Below are positions 11,981 to 24,326 of a stretch of 64,000 bases of DNA, piece after piece. Source of the stretch: Desmodesmus armatus (Eukaryota > Chlorophyta > Chlorophyceae > Sphaeropleales > Scenedesmaceae). The translations under genes and the position numbers were made by a program. Location of the stretch: the NCBI GenBank assembly GCA_007449985.2, contig VIIQ02000039.1, forward strand, positions 372,001 to 436,000. The letters are read 5' to 3'. A model generated the notes under the pieces. The model was given only the letters and a program-made list of their open reading frames with translations. It was not told where the DNA came from and searched no databases. Every line of letters begins with the position of its first letter. Position 1 is the first letter of the stretch.

Positions 11981-14900
11981 TCACGCCTGCTGCACCAACC
12001 CCGGAGCCATAGGGGCACCCCCCGGTGGCCCTGCCAACCCCATCGGACCCCCCGGCAGCGGCCCTCCCATACCCGGCCCTGCTGCTGCACCCACTGCTGC
12101 TGCACCGCCCCTCGCCCCCGCCCTCGCTGCAGCATACTTAGGCAGCATCGCCCTCCGCTCCTCCATACTGTAATTCTCGTCCGCCCACACCAATTGCACA
12201 TCGCCCTGCTGCTGCTGCTGCCCCGCTGCGTCCGCGCCTGTGCCAGCCGCCGCTGCTGCTAAGCCTCCTGGCCCCAGGTTCCCAGAGCTGGGCCCGGAGC
12301 TTCCTGCTGGGGGCTGCTGGGGGCCGCCTGGGGCCACAGGGAACAGCGGCTGTCCGGGCTGAGGGGGTCCACCGGGACCAACTGGGAACAGCGGCGCACC
12401 AGGGGGCCGGCCGCCGGGCCCTGCACAGCAACAATGACAGCATGACAACATTGGGACAACATCAACATGACAACAGCCAGGAATAACCAACCGAGCAGCA
12501 TGCAGAAGCAAGTGCATGCTGCATAGACTGCTGCAGCTGCACATGTCACACGCATCGCAGCAGTCTGCCTGCTGCAGCAAAGATAGAATGCTGGCTGCAT
12601 CGTCACATCTGCACGCTGCAAAATCAAGGTTTGGAGTTTGTCCCACCATCCAATCTCAATACCAACCACTTACCCTGCATGCCTGGGGGTGGTGGTCCTC
12701 CCATGCCAGGAGGGGGTCCGTACCCGGGGGGTGGAGGCCCACCCATCCCTGGGGGCATCATGCCAGGGGGTGGGGGGCCCATGCCTGGCGGCCCAAACAT
12801 GCCAGGTGGGGGTGGACCACCTGGGAAACCACTGCAACATTCAAACCATTCACAGCACAAACACACCACCACAGCAGCAGGAGTGTTGATGACAACAGCA
12901 CTTGCATGCAGGATGCAAGACAGGTTGCAAGGAGGCCCAGCATGCCAGCTCAGCACTTGCCCAAAGTTGCTGTGGGTGAGGTGTCGCTGCAGCTGGTACA
13001 TTAGGCTGGTGCTAACACTGTGATGCTGTGCAAACGCCCTGCAGCTACTTTCACCACAGGTAACAGACACACTGCTCAAATACTACAACAACAGACCAGA
13101 ACTGCATCAGCACAGGCCACTTGCAGCCAGCAATGCATGAGCGACGCAACCCCCACATGAGGCACAGGTCTACCCTTACACTTCCAAATGTGTATGTGCA
13201 TTGTTCTGCACGCGATTTGATACATCAACCAGCTGCAACCCCGACCCCTCAGTCCCAGACAGCACCAGCAACAGCACTCACGGTGGTCTCATGCCCATGT
13301 GTGGCGGCCCCATGCCCGGTGGCCCCATGGGTGGGCCCCTGAAGCCACCAGAGGGTGGGCCAGATCCAGGGGGCCCCATGAAGTGCCCACCTGGCCCAGG
13401 CCCCATGCCGGGCCGAGGTGGGGGCGGCGGCTGACCTGGCCCACCTGGCCCCTGCTGCTGCATCATCTGGCCCATTGGGCCCCCTGGTCCCATTGGGCCA
13501 GGTCCCATCATGCCAGGCGGCCGCATCATCTGGCCCATTGGGCCCCCTGGCCCCATTGGGCCCCCGGGTCCCATAGGACTGGGTCCCATCATGCCATTCA
13601 TGTGTGGTGGCATCTGAGTAGATCAGGTGAGAGGCATGAGGGGAGAGGGGAGAGGGACAGGGGTTAGGAGGCATGAATGTGGACATCAGTAGGCGCTTCA
13701 GACATACCAAACAGCTGCCAATGCACATCACACCCCCACAGTCAGCACCAATAGCCAATGCCATGCACAGTATGACAACGGCACAAAGTGTCACTGCACA
13801 CAGAGTGGCACACGACGCCTGATCTACAAGCAAGCTGCTGCTGCACAAGCAGGCCTCCTTACGAGCAAGCATCCGTCAGCACCCATCCAGTGCTCACCAT
13901 GCCCATCATGCCAGGAGGGCCCTGCATGCCACCCATCTGGCCAGGCATGGGTGGAGGACCAGGAGGTGGGGCCTCCTGCGCTGCTGCTGCAGCCGCCGCT
14001 GCTGTCTTCGCCTTCTTGCTGGAAGGCTCGTCCTCTGCAGGACAGGACAGGACAGGCCAGGACAAGGAATGACGGCGTGAGGGCAGCCATGAACAAAGGC
14101 CAGCAGTCAAGGCAGGATTCTGCAGAAGAGTGCAGGTTGCAAAATGCCACAAAGAAACTTGCAGCATCATTACTGCTTTCCTTGGTCTGCTGCTGTGGAG
14201 CCACACCATTCTGGGCCCGCCTGATGACAAACAATCTTGCCAATTGCCCTGCCACCACTGCTGTTGCTGCAACACTGGCATCTGCTTTGTTGGGGGCCCG
14301 CCACAGCCCGTCAACCGCAACTGCTCTGCTGCAACTATATCGGCTGAAGGCGTCAACCGCTGCTATCGCATCTGCCGCCAGTGCTTGAGGAGGGGCGTTG
14401 CACATGGTGTTGCCTCTGGTGGTGCTGCTGCTGCAGTGCGCTGGCTGCTCACCATCACCAAAAGGCTTGCCAGGCTTGGCCCCTGGCGGCACCCCCGCCA
14501 TGCCAAAGATCTCCCGCTCAGGGCCCTCACGACCCTCCAGCGCACCAGGAATCCTGCAGGACACACGGCCAGACACCATGCACTGTTCAGTCATGGATCA
14601 TGAATCATGACTCATGATGCAGGGTGCTGAAGGATGCACGGCACACTGCTGCAGGACAGAATGCAGCACAGCAGGCATGGCTGGCTTGTCGCCACTGCTT
14701 GGATCCCAGCAACATGAAATGTTGGTGGCTGCCTGTAGCTGTGTGTTGCTGTAATGGAATTCATCCAGCAGGCGGCCCGCTGATGATAGCTGAAGGTGCT
14801 GAACAGACACAACTGCTCGCAAGTGGTCAATGCGTGACTAGTGCGTGTCTGTTGCTGCCGAGTCTTCACACCCCACTGCACCAGGCCCCAGCTAGCTGCT

Positions 14901-15265
14901 TCATGAAGCACAGCTCCTGCACTTACTCTGTGATGGTGCGTTTGTGCACTTGGTAGGCATGCACCGAGAGGCCCTGTGCTGTATTCAGCTTCCTGTTGCA
15001 GTCCGGGCATTTGAAGTGCTTGCTCTTCTGGTGCTGCACCAGTGTGGGCTCATCAATAAACTCCCGATCACAGTACCAGCACCATGGCTGTGTACACACG
15101 TACACATAAGCGTCAGTGCCATGCATGAGGAACATGATTCATGCTAGGCATGGCATCAGGCAGGCAGTGCCCAGAGATACGGCTGCTGCTGCTGCCGGTG
15201 TGGGCCGCAGCCAGCCTGCACACCTTCTGGTCCTCCTCCTTCTTGTTCTTCTTTTTCCTGACCAT
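11981..15265 (-). CDS. SUF4: BuGZ/SUF4-type C2H2 zinc-finger protein
   Basis: Homologue of animal BuGZ (ZNF207) and plant SUF4, nuclear proteins linked to Bub3 binding, spindle assembly, splicing and, in Arabidopsis, FLC control. Exons: 15265-15224, 15087-14927, 14553-14453, 14034-13898, 13613-13282, 12831-12674, 12420-11981; all phases fit, giving 456 residues. It starts MVRKKKNKKEEDQK, followed by two fingers, WCWYCDREF...HQKSKH and FKCPDC...HAYQVHK (residues about 16-64). Next come EGREGPEREIFGMAGVPP and DEDEPSSKKAK, as in SUF4. A long Gly/Pro/Met-rich low-complexity middle follows, of the kind that drives phase separation in BuGZ. Residues about 385-406 read VQLVWADENYSMEERRAML, the GLEBS-like Bub3-binding segment. 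The C terminus is Gly/Ala/Pro-rich. Introns were placed by frame and by the family pattern. Confidence 0.93.
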
Positions 15266-15953
15266 CTTTCACTGCAGCTGCGCCAGCTGCTGCCCTGATC
15301 TAAGCAAGTGCAGATTCTCTAGTTGCTTCTGCTGCTGCTGTTTGTGGGGGGCTACCACCCTGACAACAAGCTGCCAGCAGAAGGGCCAGATCAGTCTGGT
15401 GAAGGAAACTAGTAGGTTCAGATCTTTGATGAATCGATATGTATGTCGCGTTGTGCTGGGTTGGCGACTGTTAGCTGGGACAGTTGTGCAGGGGTCAGCA
15501 AGCCTGGCGCTAAACACTGCCACCACTCTAAGAATGATCGTTCCACCCTTACAAAACATGAGGAGAGGCATTGCCCACAATGTAGGTTGTTGCCACACCT
15601 CACTCAAACACAATTATCACAGGATGAAAACCATATCTCCCAGCCACCATGCCTTACTCGCTGTATGTTTCCAAGGTCTTGCTGCAGCAAAACCAGCGCC
15701 TGTCTGGCCCACGCTCTGTTCTCCAGAGTGTTTCCCGCCTTGCTTCGTCAGGCAGACGTCATACGTAATCACGCACTCTTGGACTGGCCGATAACATTGC
15801 TCTTTGCAACTAGGCGAAGACGCGACCGCGCTCACTCGCACTAGTGTTCAGGGCTGTCCAAGGCTGGTGCCAGCTGGCAACACCTCAGTTGCAGCATATG
15901 CAGTGTGGGCCATACAGCACACGGATCATTGGCATCCCTCATCAAACCTTCAG
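15266..15953. promoter_or_regulatory. Shared upstream region of BuGZ and member B
   Basis: The 688 bases separate the ATG of BuGZ (minus) from the first in-frame ATG of member B (plus), so both promoters and 5' untranslated regions must lie here. No TATA box at a convincing distance was recognised. Part of the right side stays open in B's frame but has no ATG. Confidence 0.45.
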
Positions 15954-18900
15954 ATGCTTCAGCCAGCAGCGCAGGCATCGTTAGCACAGCAACCCCCTGG
16001 CCAGCACACTGGAACTATCCCAGCTGAACGTCCAGCAACAGCTGCACAGCCTGTCGCTCCTGCAGGGGCCCAGCATGCACCTGTCACACTGGACCAGGTT
16101 CTGGCAAGGCATCCCAATGCTCAGGTAAGCTGCCAAACTGCTTTGCTAAACGTCACAATGGGTGCCAGAAGCACTGTCAATGGGACAACCCCACCTTCAG
16201 ACAGTGACTGCAAGGTGGCTGTTGGTTTGGCTTCAGTACGATTTGCTGCTGTTTTTGGTTCTGACGCCGGTGTTGATTTTGAATTTGGGGCAAGGGCTTG
16301 CTGCACCCAGCTGCTGACTGCTGTTGTGACCAGGTACCCAGCTTTAAAGCTCACAAATTTGTGGACAGGCAGCTTACTCAGTGGTGTCAACCTGCAGCAT
16401 GAACTGGCCGTTAGCTCGTGCTGCTGCTGCTCCCACTGCAGACCCTGTTGCTCCCCACACACTGCAACCTTGACCCCATTCATCTCCCTGGGGAAGAGCT
16501 GCTGTCCATGATTGAGGTGCAGCAGCATGTCCTCTCACACCTGCAACTCAAGCTGCCTCTGCTGAATGGCATGTTTGTGCTAGTGCCGACTGCTAAGCTG
16601 GCAGCTCCCAGCACCTGCAGCAGCAGCGCCAAGCAGCTGCTGGCGACTGATGCCACGGCAGCTGTCGTCCCCTGGCGGCTGCGTCAGGTGGCGGCTGTGG
16701 AGGTGGCACCTGGCGGCGACCCTGCAGACGCGACAGTGGTGCTGGTGGGGGGCGACAGGGTGCGCGCAGGAGCGGTGAACGCAGGGCAGCTGGATGAGGT
16801 GCAGGACTGTCAAGTGAGTGCCTTCACAGTGCCCTGATATACTACTACTACTACTACTAAACTGGGTCAGGGCCACGCCTGACCGCCCTTTCTGGAGCCA
16901 AACTAGGCTCATAGGGCATAATCCACACACACGTGCCACATGTCCACACTCAAACAAAGGAAACACATTCAAACCGCAAAGCCACACCACCACCAAAGCA
17001 AGGCATTGACTCACACTGATATGACACTAGCAAAACAACACATCCCCTGCTCAGCACCAATGCAGCCAGTCATGCTAGTCATGCTTGACAGGTTCGATGC
17101 CTTTGCAGGGTGTAGTTTGGCAGCAGGAATGTGACTTGTGTACTGCGTTCAAGCAAAGGGGTGGTGTAGGCTTGTGGTTTGACACTTGATTGCATGCTGT
17201 CCATGCGCTGCGCGCTGCATACCCATGACCATGGTCATGCTCATGCTCAAGGAACTGCGCAATGCATAAGCTGTTTGAGCCGCCAGTGCTCATGGTGTGG
17301 GTTGATGACTTGATGCCAGTGACACTGTCCTGCGGCAGGCCAAGCCTGCTGCCCATTCCAGTGCTGCATGCCTGGTTCCTGTGGGTTGACGGATCTCTGA
17401 CTGCAAAGTTGCTGAAAGCTGCATTGGCTGTGCCGTGGACGTCGACATGCTGCTGCAGTACCTGTGCTGTGAGGTGGCCGCCCTGCAGCACCAGGGCAAG
17501 CTGCGGCAGCTGCGCGTGTTTGATGTTGCACACATGGCCTGGCGGTTGAGGGTCGCATGCAAGCTGCAAGAGGCCCTAAACCCGCAGTGTGAGCAGGTAA
17601 GGCAAGCTTTGCACGATGAAATGCAATTGCAAGCAAGGCACAAAGACGCTATGAAACCTTTGGGCATGTGGATTGAGAGGATTTGCATTTATGCAGGGCC
17701 TGCAACTGTATATACAGCTATATATATACATATATGGACTGGTGTTCTTTGAGCGGCCTGTATTCAATTTGCGACAGTGTTCCATACAGTATCTGAGCTC
17801 AACTGCAAGTTCCAACACACGATGCATCGGAGCAGGGTGTGCACTTCAGTTCTCAGCTGAGTTCATACTTCATGCTGCTGTTAACCAGTGTGATCTGCAC
17901 CAACAGCCTGTACCCAGCGCATCGTTGCATTTGGCGCCTGTATCCATGCTGCAGGGCAGCACAGAAGGTGTGAAGCTCGGATCCCTGCACAGCATTCTGC
18001 AGGAGCTACCCCTGCCTGGTTGGATTGATGAGGTGAAGAATTGGAGCAGGGGGGAAGGGGGAGGACTGTCAAAACTCAACACCAAGTTGTGCTTGTTTGT
18101 TCTGTTCCCAAACCCCAGTGCACCCTCTGAAAGTAGAGACAAAGTCTTGATTGACGGTCAGCGACTTTGCCATTGCCACACATCAATGGTATCACCTGCA
18201 GCCCCGGGGGATACACCCGGCTGAATTGCATCGTCAACTCCTGCTTTGGTTGGTGCTGTGTGCCCCTGGCCCTGGCTTATGGCCGTGGACGGCAGCGAAG
18301 TAGGTATCATGCAAGAATACGACAGCATGCGGCCTACTGTGCAAGGGTGCTAATGCTGCCAAAGCTCACCGCACACGCTGCCCATCAACCCCTGCAGGTA
18401 TTGAAGTATCTAGAGCCCAACCCCCTCCAGCGGCCGGTGTCAGGTGACCAGCTGCTGAGCACAGCGCAGCACACTCAGCTGCTGCAGGGTGCCGCCGCAG
18501 CCTGGCAGCACTACATGCAGTGCAAGCTGGCAGGCCAGCAGCCGCAGCCGGTCACACAATTCGTGCCCTGGGGGTTTGTACCCGGGGAGTCCGTCAGTGA
18601 AGGAGAGCTGTTGGATGACAGCACTCTTCAACAGCCTGTGCCGGTCACTGCAGCGGCTGCAAGGCCTGATGTCAACAACTCTGCAAATGAGCTGCCAGCA
18701 GATCCTACTACCGCTGATGCACGTCCAGGCCACACCTCCAAGCTCACAAGTGATGCATCGGTCCCCGGCGTAGGTCGCCGGCCCCTCAATCGCTATGGCC
18801 CAAGCGGCCACAGGGGCGGATGCCCTGGCAGCTCCAGGTGCGGGCGCCCAAGCAATCACAGGGGCGGGCGCCCAAGCGGTCACAGGGGCGGACGCCCCAG

Positions 18901-19272
18901 CGGTCACAGGGGCGGACGCCCAAGGGGTGACAGGGGCGGACGCCCGAGCGGTCACAGGGGCGGACGCCCGAGCGGCAGCAGTGTTAGCCGCAGTGTGAGC
19001 CCAGGGCTGCTGCAGGCATGGGGCCCAGGCCATAACAGCGGACGCTCTGACCTTGCCGGGCCGTGGGCCTCAAGCGTAACTTGCCGGGCGGCAGTGACGG
19101 CCGCAGTGATGGAGCCGGTGGTGCTGGCACTTCTCAAGCAAAGTGCACGGCGCCTTGGCTTGGTAGGCCCAACAAGAAGGAGCGCAAGGCACGCTTTGAT
19201 GCCGGCTTGTGTCTCTTGTGTGGTCACCCTGACCATCAGGTGGCAGACTGCCCGCACAACGACAAGGATTAG
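15954..19272 (+). CDS. Family member B: core plus short repeats and a CCHC zinc knuckle
   Basis: Unrecognised family. Exons 15954-16124, 16442-16813, 17459-17596, 17955-18032 and 18398 onward are all phase 0. Exon 1 ends TLDQVLARHPNAQ. The core follows: LLLPTHCNLDPIHLP, PWRLRQVAAVEVAPGGDPAD, YLCCEVAALQHQGKLRQL, LHSILQELPLPGWIDE, then VLKYLEPNP and AWQHYMQCKL. From 18790 to 18990 a ~24-base unit encodes GGRPSGHR repeats, RGG-like. The frame used there (to 19396) differs from the frame that carries GLCLLCGHPDHQVADCPH, a CX2CX4HX4C knuckle ending in TAG at 19272. A GT-AG intron 18838-19094 (257 bases, CAG|GTGCGG to GGCAG|TG) would join the frames correctly but removes the repeats. A one-base indel, or an assembly error, is the alternative. 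RGG plus a knuckle suggests RNA binding. Confidence 0.68.
18800..18985 (+). repeat. 24-base coding minisatellite (GGRPSGHR)
   Basis: A unit close to CACAGGGGCGGACGCCCAAG plus four bases recurs seven or eight times. Its length is a multiple of three, so the frame is kept and each unit gives GGRPSGHR or a near variant (SNHR, GDR). This favours the repeats being translated in at least one isoform of member B. Confidence 0.8.
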
Positions 19273-20077
19273 CAAGCTGCTAGCACACTGCACACTAGTA
19301 CTTCACCTGGTAGTATCAGGTGGCACCGCAGGCCCTGCGGCAGGCAGATACTGCATGTGCACACGTGGTGGGGGCGCTGGTTGCATCTCGTTATAGATTT
19401 ACAGTGGGTTGGATGGAAGGAAAAGGTTTGCAGTGGGATGGATCCAAGGTCCGGCGGCTGCGTCATATCGTATGCTGTTGGACATGTCTCAGTGTGCAGT
19501 GGGATACCCAGAGTTGAGCTGCAGGTTACTGACACAATTTTTGGCATGTGCTTTTTCTGATTTGTGCTTGGCAAAGCCACGTCCTGCGGGAGGCTGTTTT
19601 GCCAGGCAGTCCTGTGAGGCTGGCCAGCTGTGCACACAAATTTTGCACTGACTGAGGCTCCGCACGCGGGCGTACTAACATAGCTAACCTTGTGCACAAT
19701 CGAATGAAGTCTGCACATTTGCTTACTGTGGTTCCAGCAAGCGGGCCACGCTACGGTTGTACTTGGCGGTTTGTGTACCTGAACGACCGTTGGCGCCACC
19801 AACAAGGGCAAACTATGCAAAAATTGCATCAATTTTGTATTTCATTTCTTATATTAAGTCTTGTCATCCGCAAGTCAGCAGTCTGGCCTGTTTTGGGATT
19901 CCCGGGTTGTCAGGCTCATCACTGTTCTTACATGGACGCCTTGTACATTGCGACATAGTCTTGTAGTAATATTGAAAAGACAGGCGCGCATCTCAACGAT
20001 AGCGCTCAGCAGCTGTGGCTAGGGAAGCTGGTGGCTCTAGTTTCTGCTGTGCAGAGTGAAGCCCTGGGGGACAGCAA
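19273..20077. other. Spacer between members B and C
   Basis: No gene supported. The last 45 bases before the start of C include TCTGCTGTGCAG, a possible acceptor at 20042-20053. C may therefore have an intron in its 5' untranslated region or begin farther upstream. Confidence 0.45.
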
Positions 20078-23000
20078 ATGCCTTCTCATCCGCATCAACA
20101 TCATGCCGATAATGTCTTCCATCTACAAGCCGTGTCCCAGGCGTTGCCAGGCCAGCATGCTGCACACTACACTGCTGATGCCAACTGTCAGCCTGCAGCA
20201 GGACAGCGCTGTCCTGGGCTAGCCCAGTCCTGCTGCAGGGGTCCAGCAGGGGTCCAGCACGCCACCTCAACGCTGGACCAGGTGCTAGCAGAAGAGGCCC
20301 ATGCACAGGTACGCCCACTTGGCCGAATTCATCACCGTTGCTGTTCTGACGGGACCTCAACAGCCTCCATCCCACAGATGGCACAGTGGCTGATGCGGAC
20401 TCTGTCCTTCCACCATTCCCTCCTGGCTTGCATCAGCACTGCCATTACGAGACTGGTCTGGCCTGACATGGGCCTGCCAGGCTGCAAAACACCTGCATGT
20501 CTTAGCAACCCCCAGCGAGCCACTGGAAACAGGCCTCCTGCTGAGAGTTTCCTGCCTGCCTGTCACTGCTGTTGCTGCCACTGCAGGCCTTGTTGCTCCC
20601 CACGCCCTTCAATATCAGCCCCATTCATGTTTGCAGAGATGACCTGCTTGCATTTGTGGAGGCGCAGCAGTATGTAGCTGCACACCTCGGCATCAACCCG
20701 CCTCTGCTCAACGGCACATTTGTTCTGGTGCCCTCAGCACAGCTGCCAGCTCCCGGGTTTGCCAGCAGTGACACAACCAGCAGCGGCAGTGGCAGCGGTG
20801 CCTTAGCTTTAGCAGCTGCCATCCCCTGGCGGCTGCGTCAGGTGTTGGCTGTGGAGGTGGCTCCTAACAGGGATCCTGCAGAGGCGACAGTGGTGCTGGT
20901 GGGGGGTGACAGGGTGTGCGCAGGAGCAGTGGGGGAGGGGCAGCTGTCTGAGATGCCAGACCATGAGGTGAGGCCTTCAAAGTTTCCGAAGCTTAGTGAC
21001 TAACAGCTGGTAGAGCCAATGATGTCTCATGTGCAAAGCAACTACTTGGGGAAGATCAAGGAGGGTCTAGACAAGGTTGGCTTTTTCCAACACAGCGAGA
21101 TCAAGTCAGCGGCAGTGTTTAAAAAGCGTGCTTTCACCAATGTCACATATGATGGCATCATATGCACGACATGCGCAAACTGCACCACTCATGAACCCAC
21201 ATGGTGGCATTCTGCTGTGCTGTTCTTGACTTGCAGTACCTGTGCTGTGAGGTGGCCGCCCTCCAGCATCAGGTCCAGCTGCGGCAGTTGAAGGTGTTTG
21301 ACGTTGCACACGTGGCCTGGCGGCTCAAAGTGGCATGCCGGCTGAGTGAGGCCACAGAAGCCCACAAGCAGGTGAGGCCTTTGACAAGCCTCAGCAGGCT
21401 TCAAAAATGTGTGTGGACTAGTCAAATGATTGATTGCGGTACCATGGTGCCAATGTTTGAAGGAAATGTGTCAAATGGTTCTGTTTGGATCATCATTGCT
21501 GCATGGGAGCCCCGGCTTGGTTTGTACGTGTGCGTTCATGAGACTGCATTTGCGACGCGTCGTGTTTGTGTTTCACATGCTGCAGGGTGCAGATGGTGTT
21601 GGGCTGGGCTGCTTCATCAGGATCCTGCAGGACCTGCCAGCCCCTGGTTGGACACAGGATGAGGTGGGAATCACGTGCTGAGTGATTCACTGGCAGTGTA
21701 GGGTCCTGCATGCCTTGTGACTTGGTGGCCCGGGGGGAAACAGTGCTTACTTTGGGCTGTACACGTTGTGCCAGAATACTGATATGCTGGGCAGCACTGT
21801 GTTGCATGCTGTGCCCTGCGTCTGCATGGCGTGAAGCTGCATGAGCTATGAGTTGAGCTCAAACAGGCTTTGGCAATTCGTGCATGGTTGGTCTCCAAGC
21901 ATTGCCAATGCGAGTCTCAACAGGGTTTGCAGTATGACAGCTACGCAGGGTGTGGCACACAAAAGTGTCTTAGTCATGATGTGCACACAGTCCGACTGTG
22001 AGGCTGCTAATCACAGACAATGTTATGTTCGCATCTGCAGGTTTTGCCCTACTTCGAGCTCAACCCTTACCAATCCCCAGCGTCCCCTGACCAGCCATTG
22101 CAGCTGCTGAGCACAGAGCAGCACACGCAGCTCCTGCAGGGTGCCGCCACAGGCTGGCAGTACTACGTGCAGCACAAGCTGGCAGGACAGCAGCCACAGC
22201 ATGTGATGCAGTTTGTGCCCTGGCAGCCTCTGGCCACAGATACGCAGGGTGTTACTGAGAACATGGGCACTGCAAGCCCTGTAGCTACAGGCCCTATAGG
22301 GTCACCCTACAGCATTGGCAGCAGCTGCACTGCAGCTGAGCTGCCATTGGGGGATGCATCTGCCTATGGACATCAACCTCGCAGCATCCCCATCAAAGGT
22401 GATAAACACCAGCCGCTCCAGGAGGGGAGAGTGCCTGGCATGCGTGACTTTGTTCAGGAGTCGGACGAAGAGCTGCTGCAGAGGCTGTTTGATGATCATT
22501 GCGGTGAGTTGATGGCGTGTTTGAGAGATGAAGAGGGTAGGGTATGGAGACTGCTGACAGCATCAGTAAGCTGAGGACATGGACCTTGATGCATCAACAA
22601 AAAACAAGTTGCTTACAGGCCGCCTTAGATTTTCCATGTAGCACCAGCTACCATCGTTGCAGCATGTTGCCCAGCCTGGGCAGTAGGCATCTCCTGAACA
22701 CTGTGCTAGTCAAGCTGAGGAATTGCACAGTGCAAAGCAGTTTTATGTTGGTGGTCCCCGGGGCCCATGACGTTCTGCACGTGCAACATACTATGTTGTA
22801 GGGCCTACAAAACACATCCACACACCTGACGTCTGTCCTCTCTCTGCTGTGTCACTTGCACAGGCAGTGCTGAGCCCCAACCCTTGAGGTCCCCAAGAGT
22901 CCCTGCCCAACCCGCAGTAGCGGGACACAGGACTGATGGCATCCCAGTTGGAGGGCAGCAGGCGGCGGCGCTGTGGGCCGAGGCTGGGCGCACCTTCAGA

Positions 23001-24326
23001 CCGCCTGGGCAGCAGGCGAACGGATTACAGGTTGAGCACAGGCGCACTGACCCCATGGTTGGGCGACAGGCAGCAGCGCCTTGGGTGGAGCAGGGGCGCA
23101 ATTTCCCCATTGGAGGACAGCGGGCAGCAGGGCCACGCAGTGGGCATGAGGGCACCTACTCAATGAAAGGAAAGCAAGCGGCAGGGTCATTCATGGGTGG
23201 GCGTCATGGCGAACACACCTTCCCAGCTGGGGGACAGCGAGCAGGAGGGCCATGGGGTGGTAATGGACGGTCTTACTTTGACCCTCAGGAGGGACAGCGG
23301 GCAGCAGAGCCACATGGGCGCAGCTTTGCAGCCGGGAAACAGCAGGTTGCAGGGCCAGGGTTTGAGCACAGGAGCGCTCGCTGTTACCCACAGGGAAACC
23401 AGCAAGCACCAGGCCCACAATTTGAGCATGGGCGCGCCTTCCAAACTGGCGCGCAGCGGGCAGCAAGGCCAGACAATCAGCACACTGCACCAGGGGGCAG
23501 ACAGCAGGCGGCAGGGCCGTGGGTTGGACAGAAGCGCGCCTTCCCAGAGGGAGGGCAGCAGGCGGCAGGGTTCCGGGGTGGGCGCAAGTGCAACTACCCG
23601 GAGGGAGGGCAGCAGGCGGCAGGGGCCTGGGGTGGGCAGATGCGCACCTTTCCAGAGGAGGGGCAGATGCGCTTTTGCCCGGACGGAGGGCAGCAGGCAG
23701 CAGGACCTTGGGAAGGGCGTCACAAGCGCACTGTAGCAGAAGGCCTAGGCCTAGGTGGACAGGAGGTGGCAGGGCCCTGGGGTGGCCAGAGGCGGATCTA
23801 CCCTGAGGGAGGGCAGCAGGCAGCAGGACCTCGGGGAGGGCGTGATAAGCGCACTGTAGCAGAAGGCCCAGGCCTAGGCGGACAGGAGGTTGCAGGGCCT
23901 CGGGATGGGCGAAAGCGCACCTTCGAGGAGGGAGGGCAGCATGGGACTGGGCCAAAAATCAAGCGTGAACGCACCAACAAGAACGCTGGGCCAGTCCAGG
24001 ACGACAGCGAAGCGGTGCAGGCAGCTCTGCAGGCAGTACAGGCGGCAGAAGCGCAGCTCAAAGCGGTGAAGGAGAAGCAGAAGATGCTAGAACGTCAGCA
24101 ACGGAAGCTGCTGCAATGGCAGCAGCTGCAGCTGCAAACATACATGGAGCAACAGGAGCAGCGGGCTCAAGCAAGCCAGCAGCAGCCTGGTGAGCAGGCA
24201 CTGCCCAGTAACTTCCCCGCAGGCATGACACCACCTCCCTGGGCGATCCCCAGGCCCTCAAAGTCCCATGCAACAGGTGCAGCTGCAGCCGTTAAGCCAG
24301 CAGCGTGCACAACGGGAAGCCAGTAA
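20078..24326 (+). CDS. Family member C: core plus GGQQAAG repeats and a coiled coil
   Basis: Unrecognised family; a complete open model of 916 residues. Exons 20078-20308, 20587-20967, 21237-21371, 21586-21663, 22041-22503 and 22864-24326 (phases 0,0,0,0,1). Exon 1 starts MPSHPHQHHAD and ends TLDQVLAEEAHAQ. The core reads LLLPTPFNISPIHV, IPWRLRQVLAVEVAP, YLCCEVAALQHQVQLRQL, RILQDLPAPGWTQDE, VLPYFELNPYQSP and YYVQHKLAGQQPQ. Exon 5 ends in the acidic patch ESDEELLQRLFDDHC, which matches FDDDEFLEDLF of A. The last exon lacks the ~85-residue domain. It has instead about 18 diverged units of 14-19 residues around GGQQAAGPWGGR...F/YPEGG, basic and aromatic, and then a heptad-like helix (about 24000-24180: VQAAEAQLKAVKEKQKMLER) rich in Gln. 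Function unknown; the repeats look disordered and could bind RNA or self-associate. Confidence 0.85.

Noticed and set aside
19063..19272. LTR retrotransposon gag remnant, because of the CCHC knuckle
   Set aside because: No reverse transcriptase, integrase or LTRs were seen nearby, and the knuckle follows family-core exons. Capture of a knuckle remains possible but an element is not supported.
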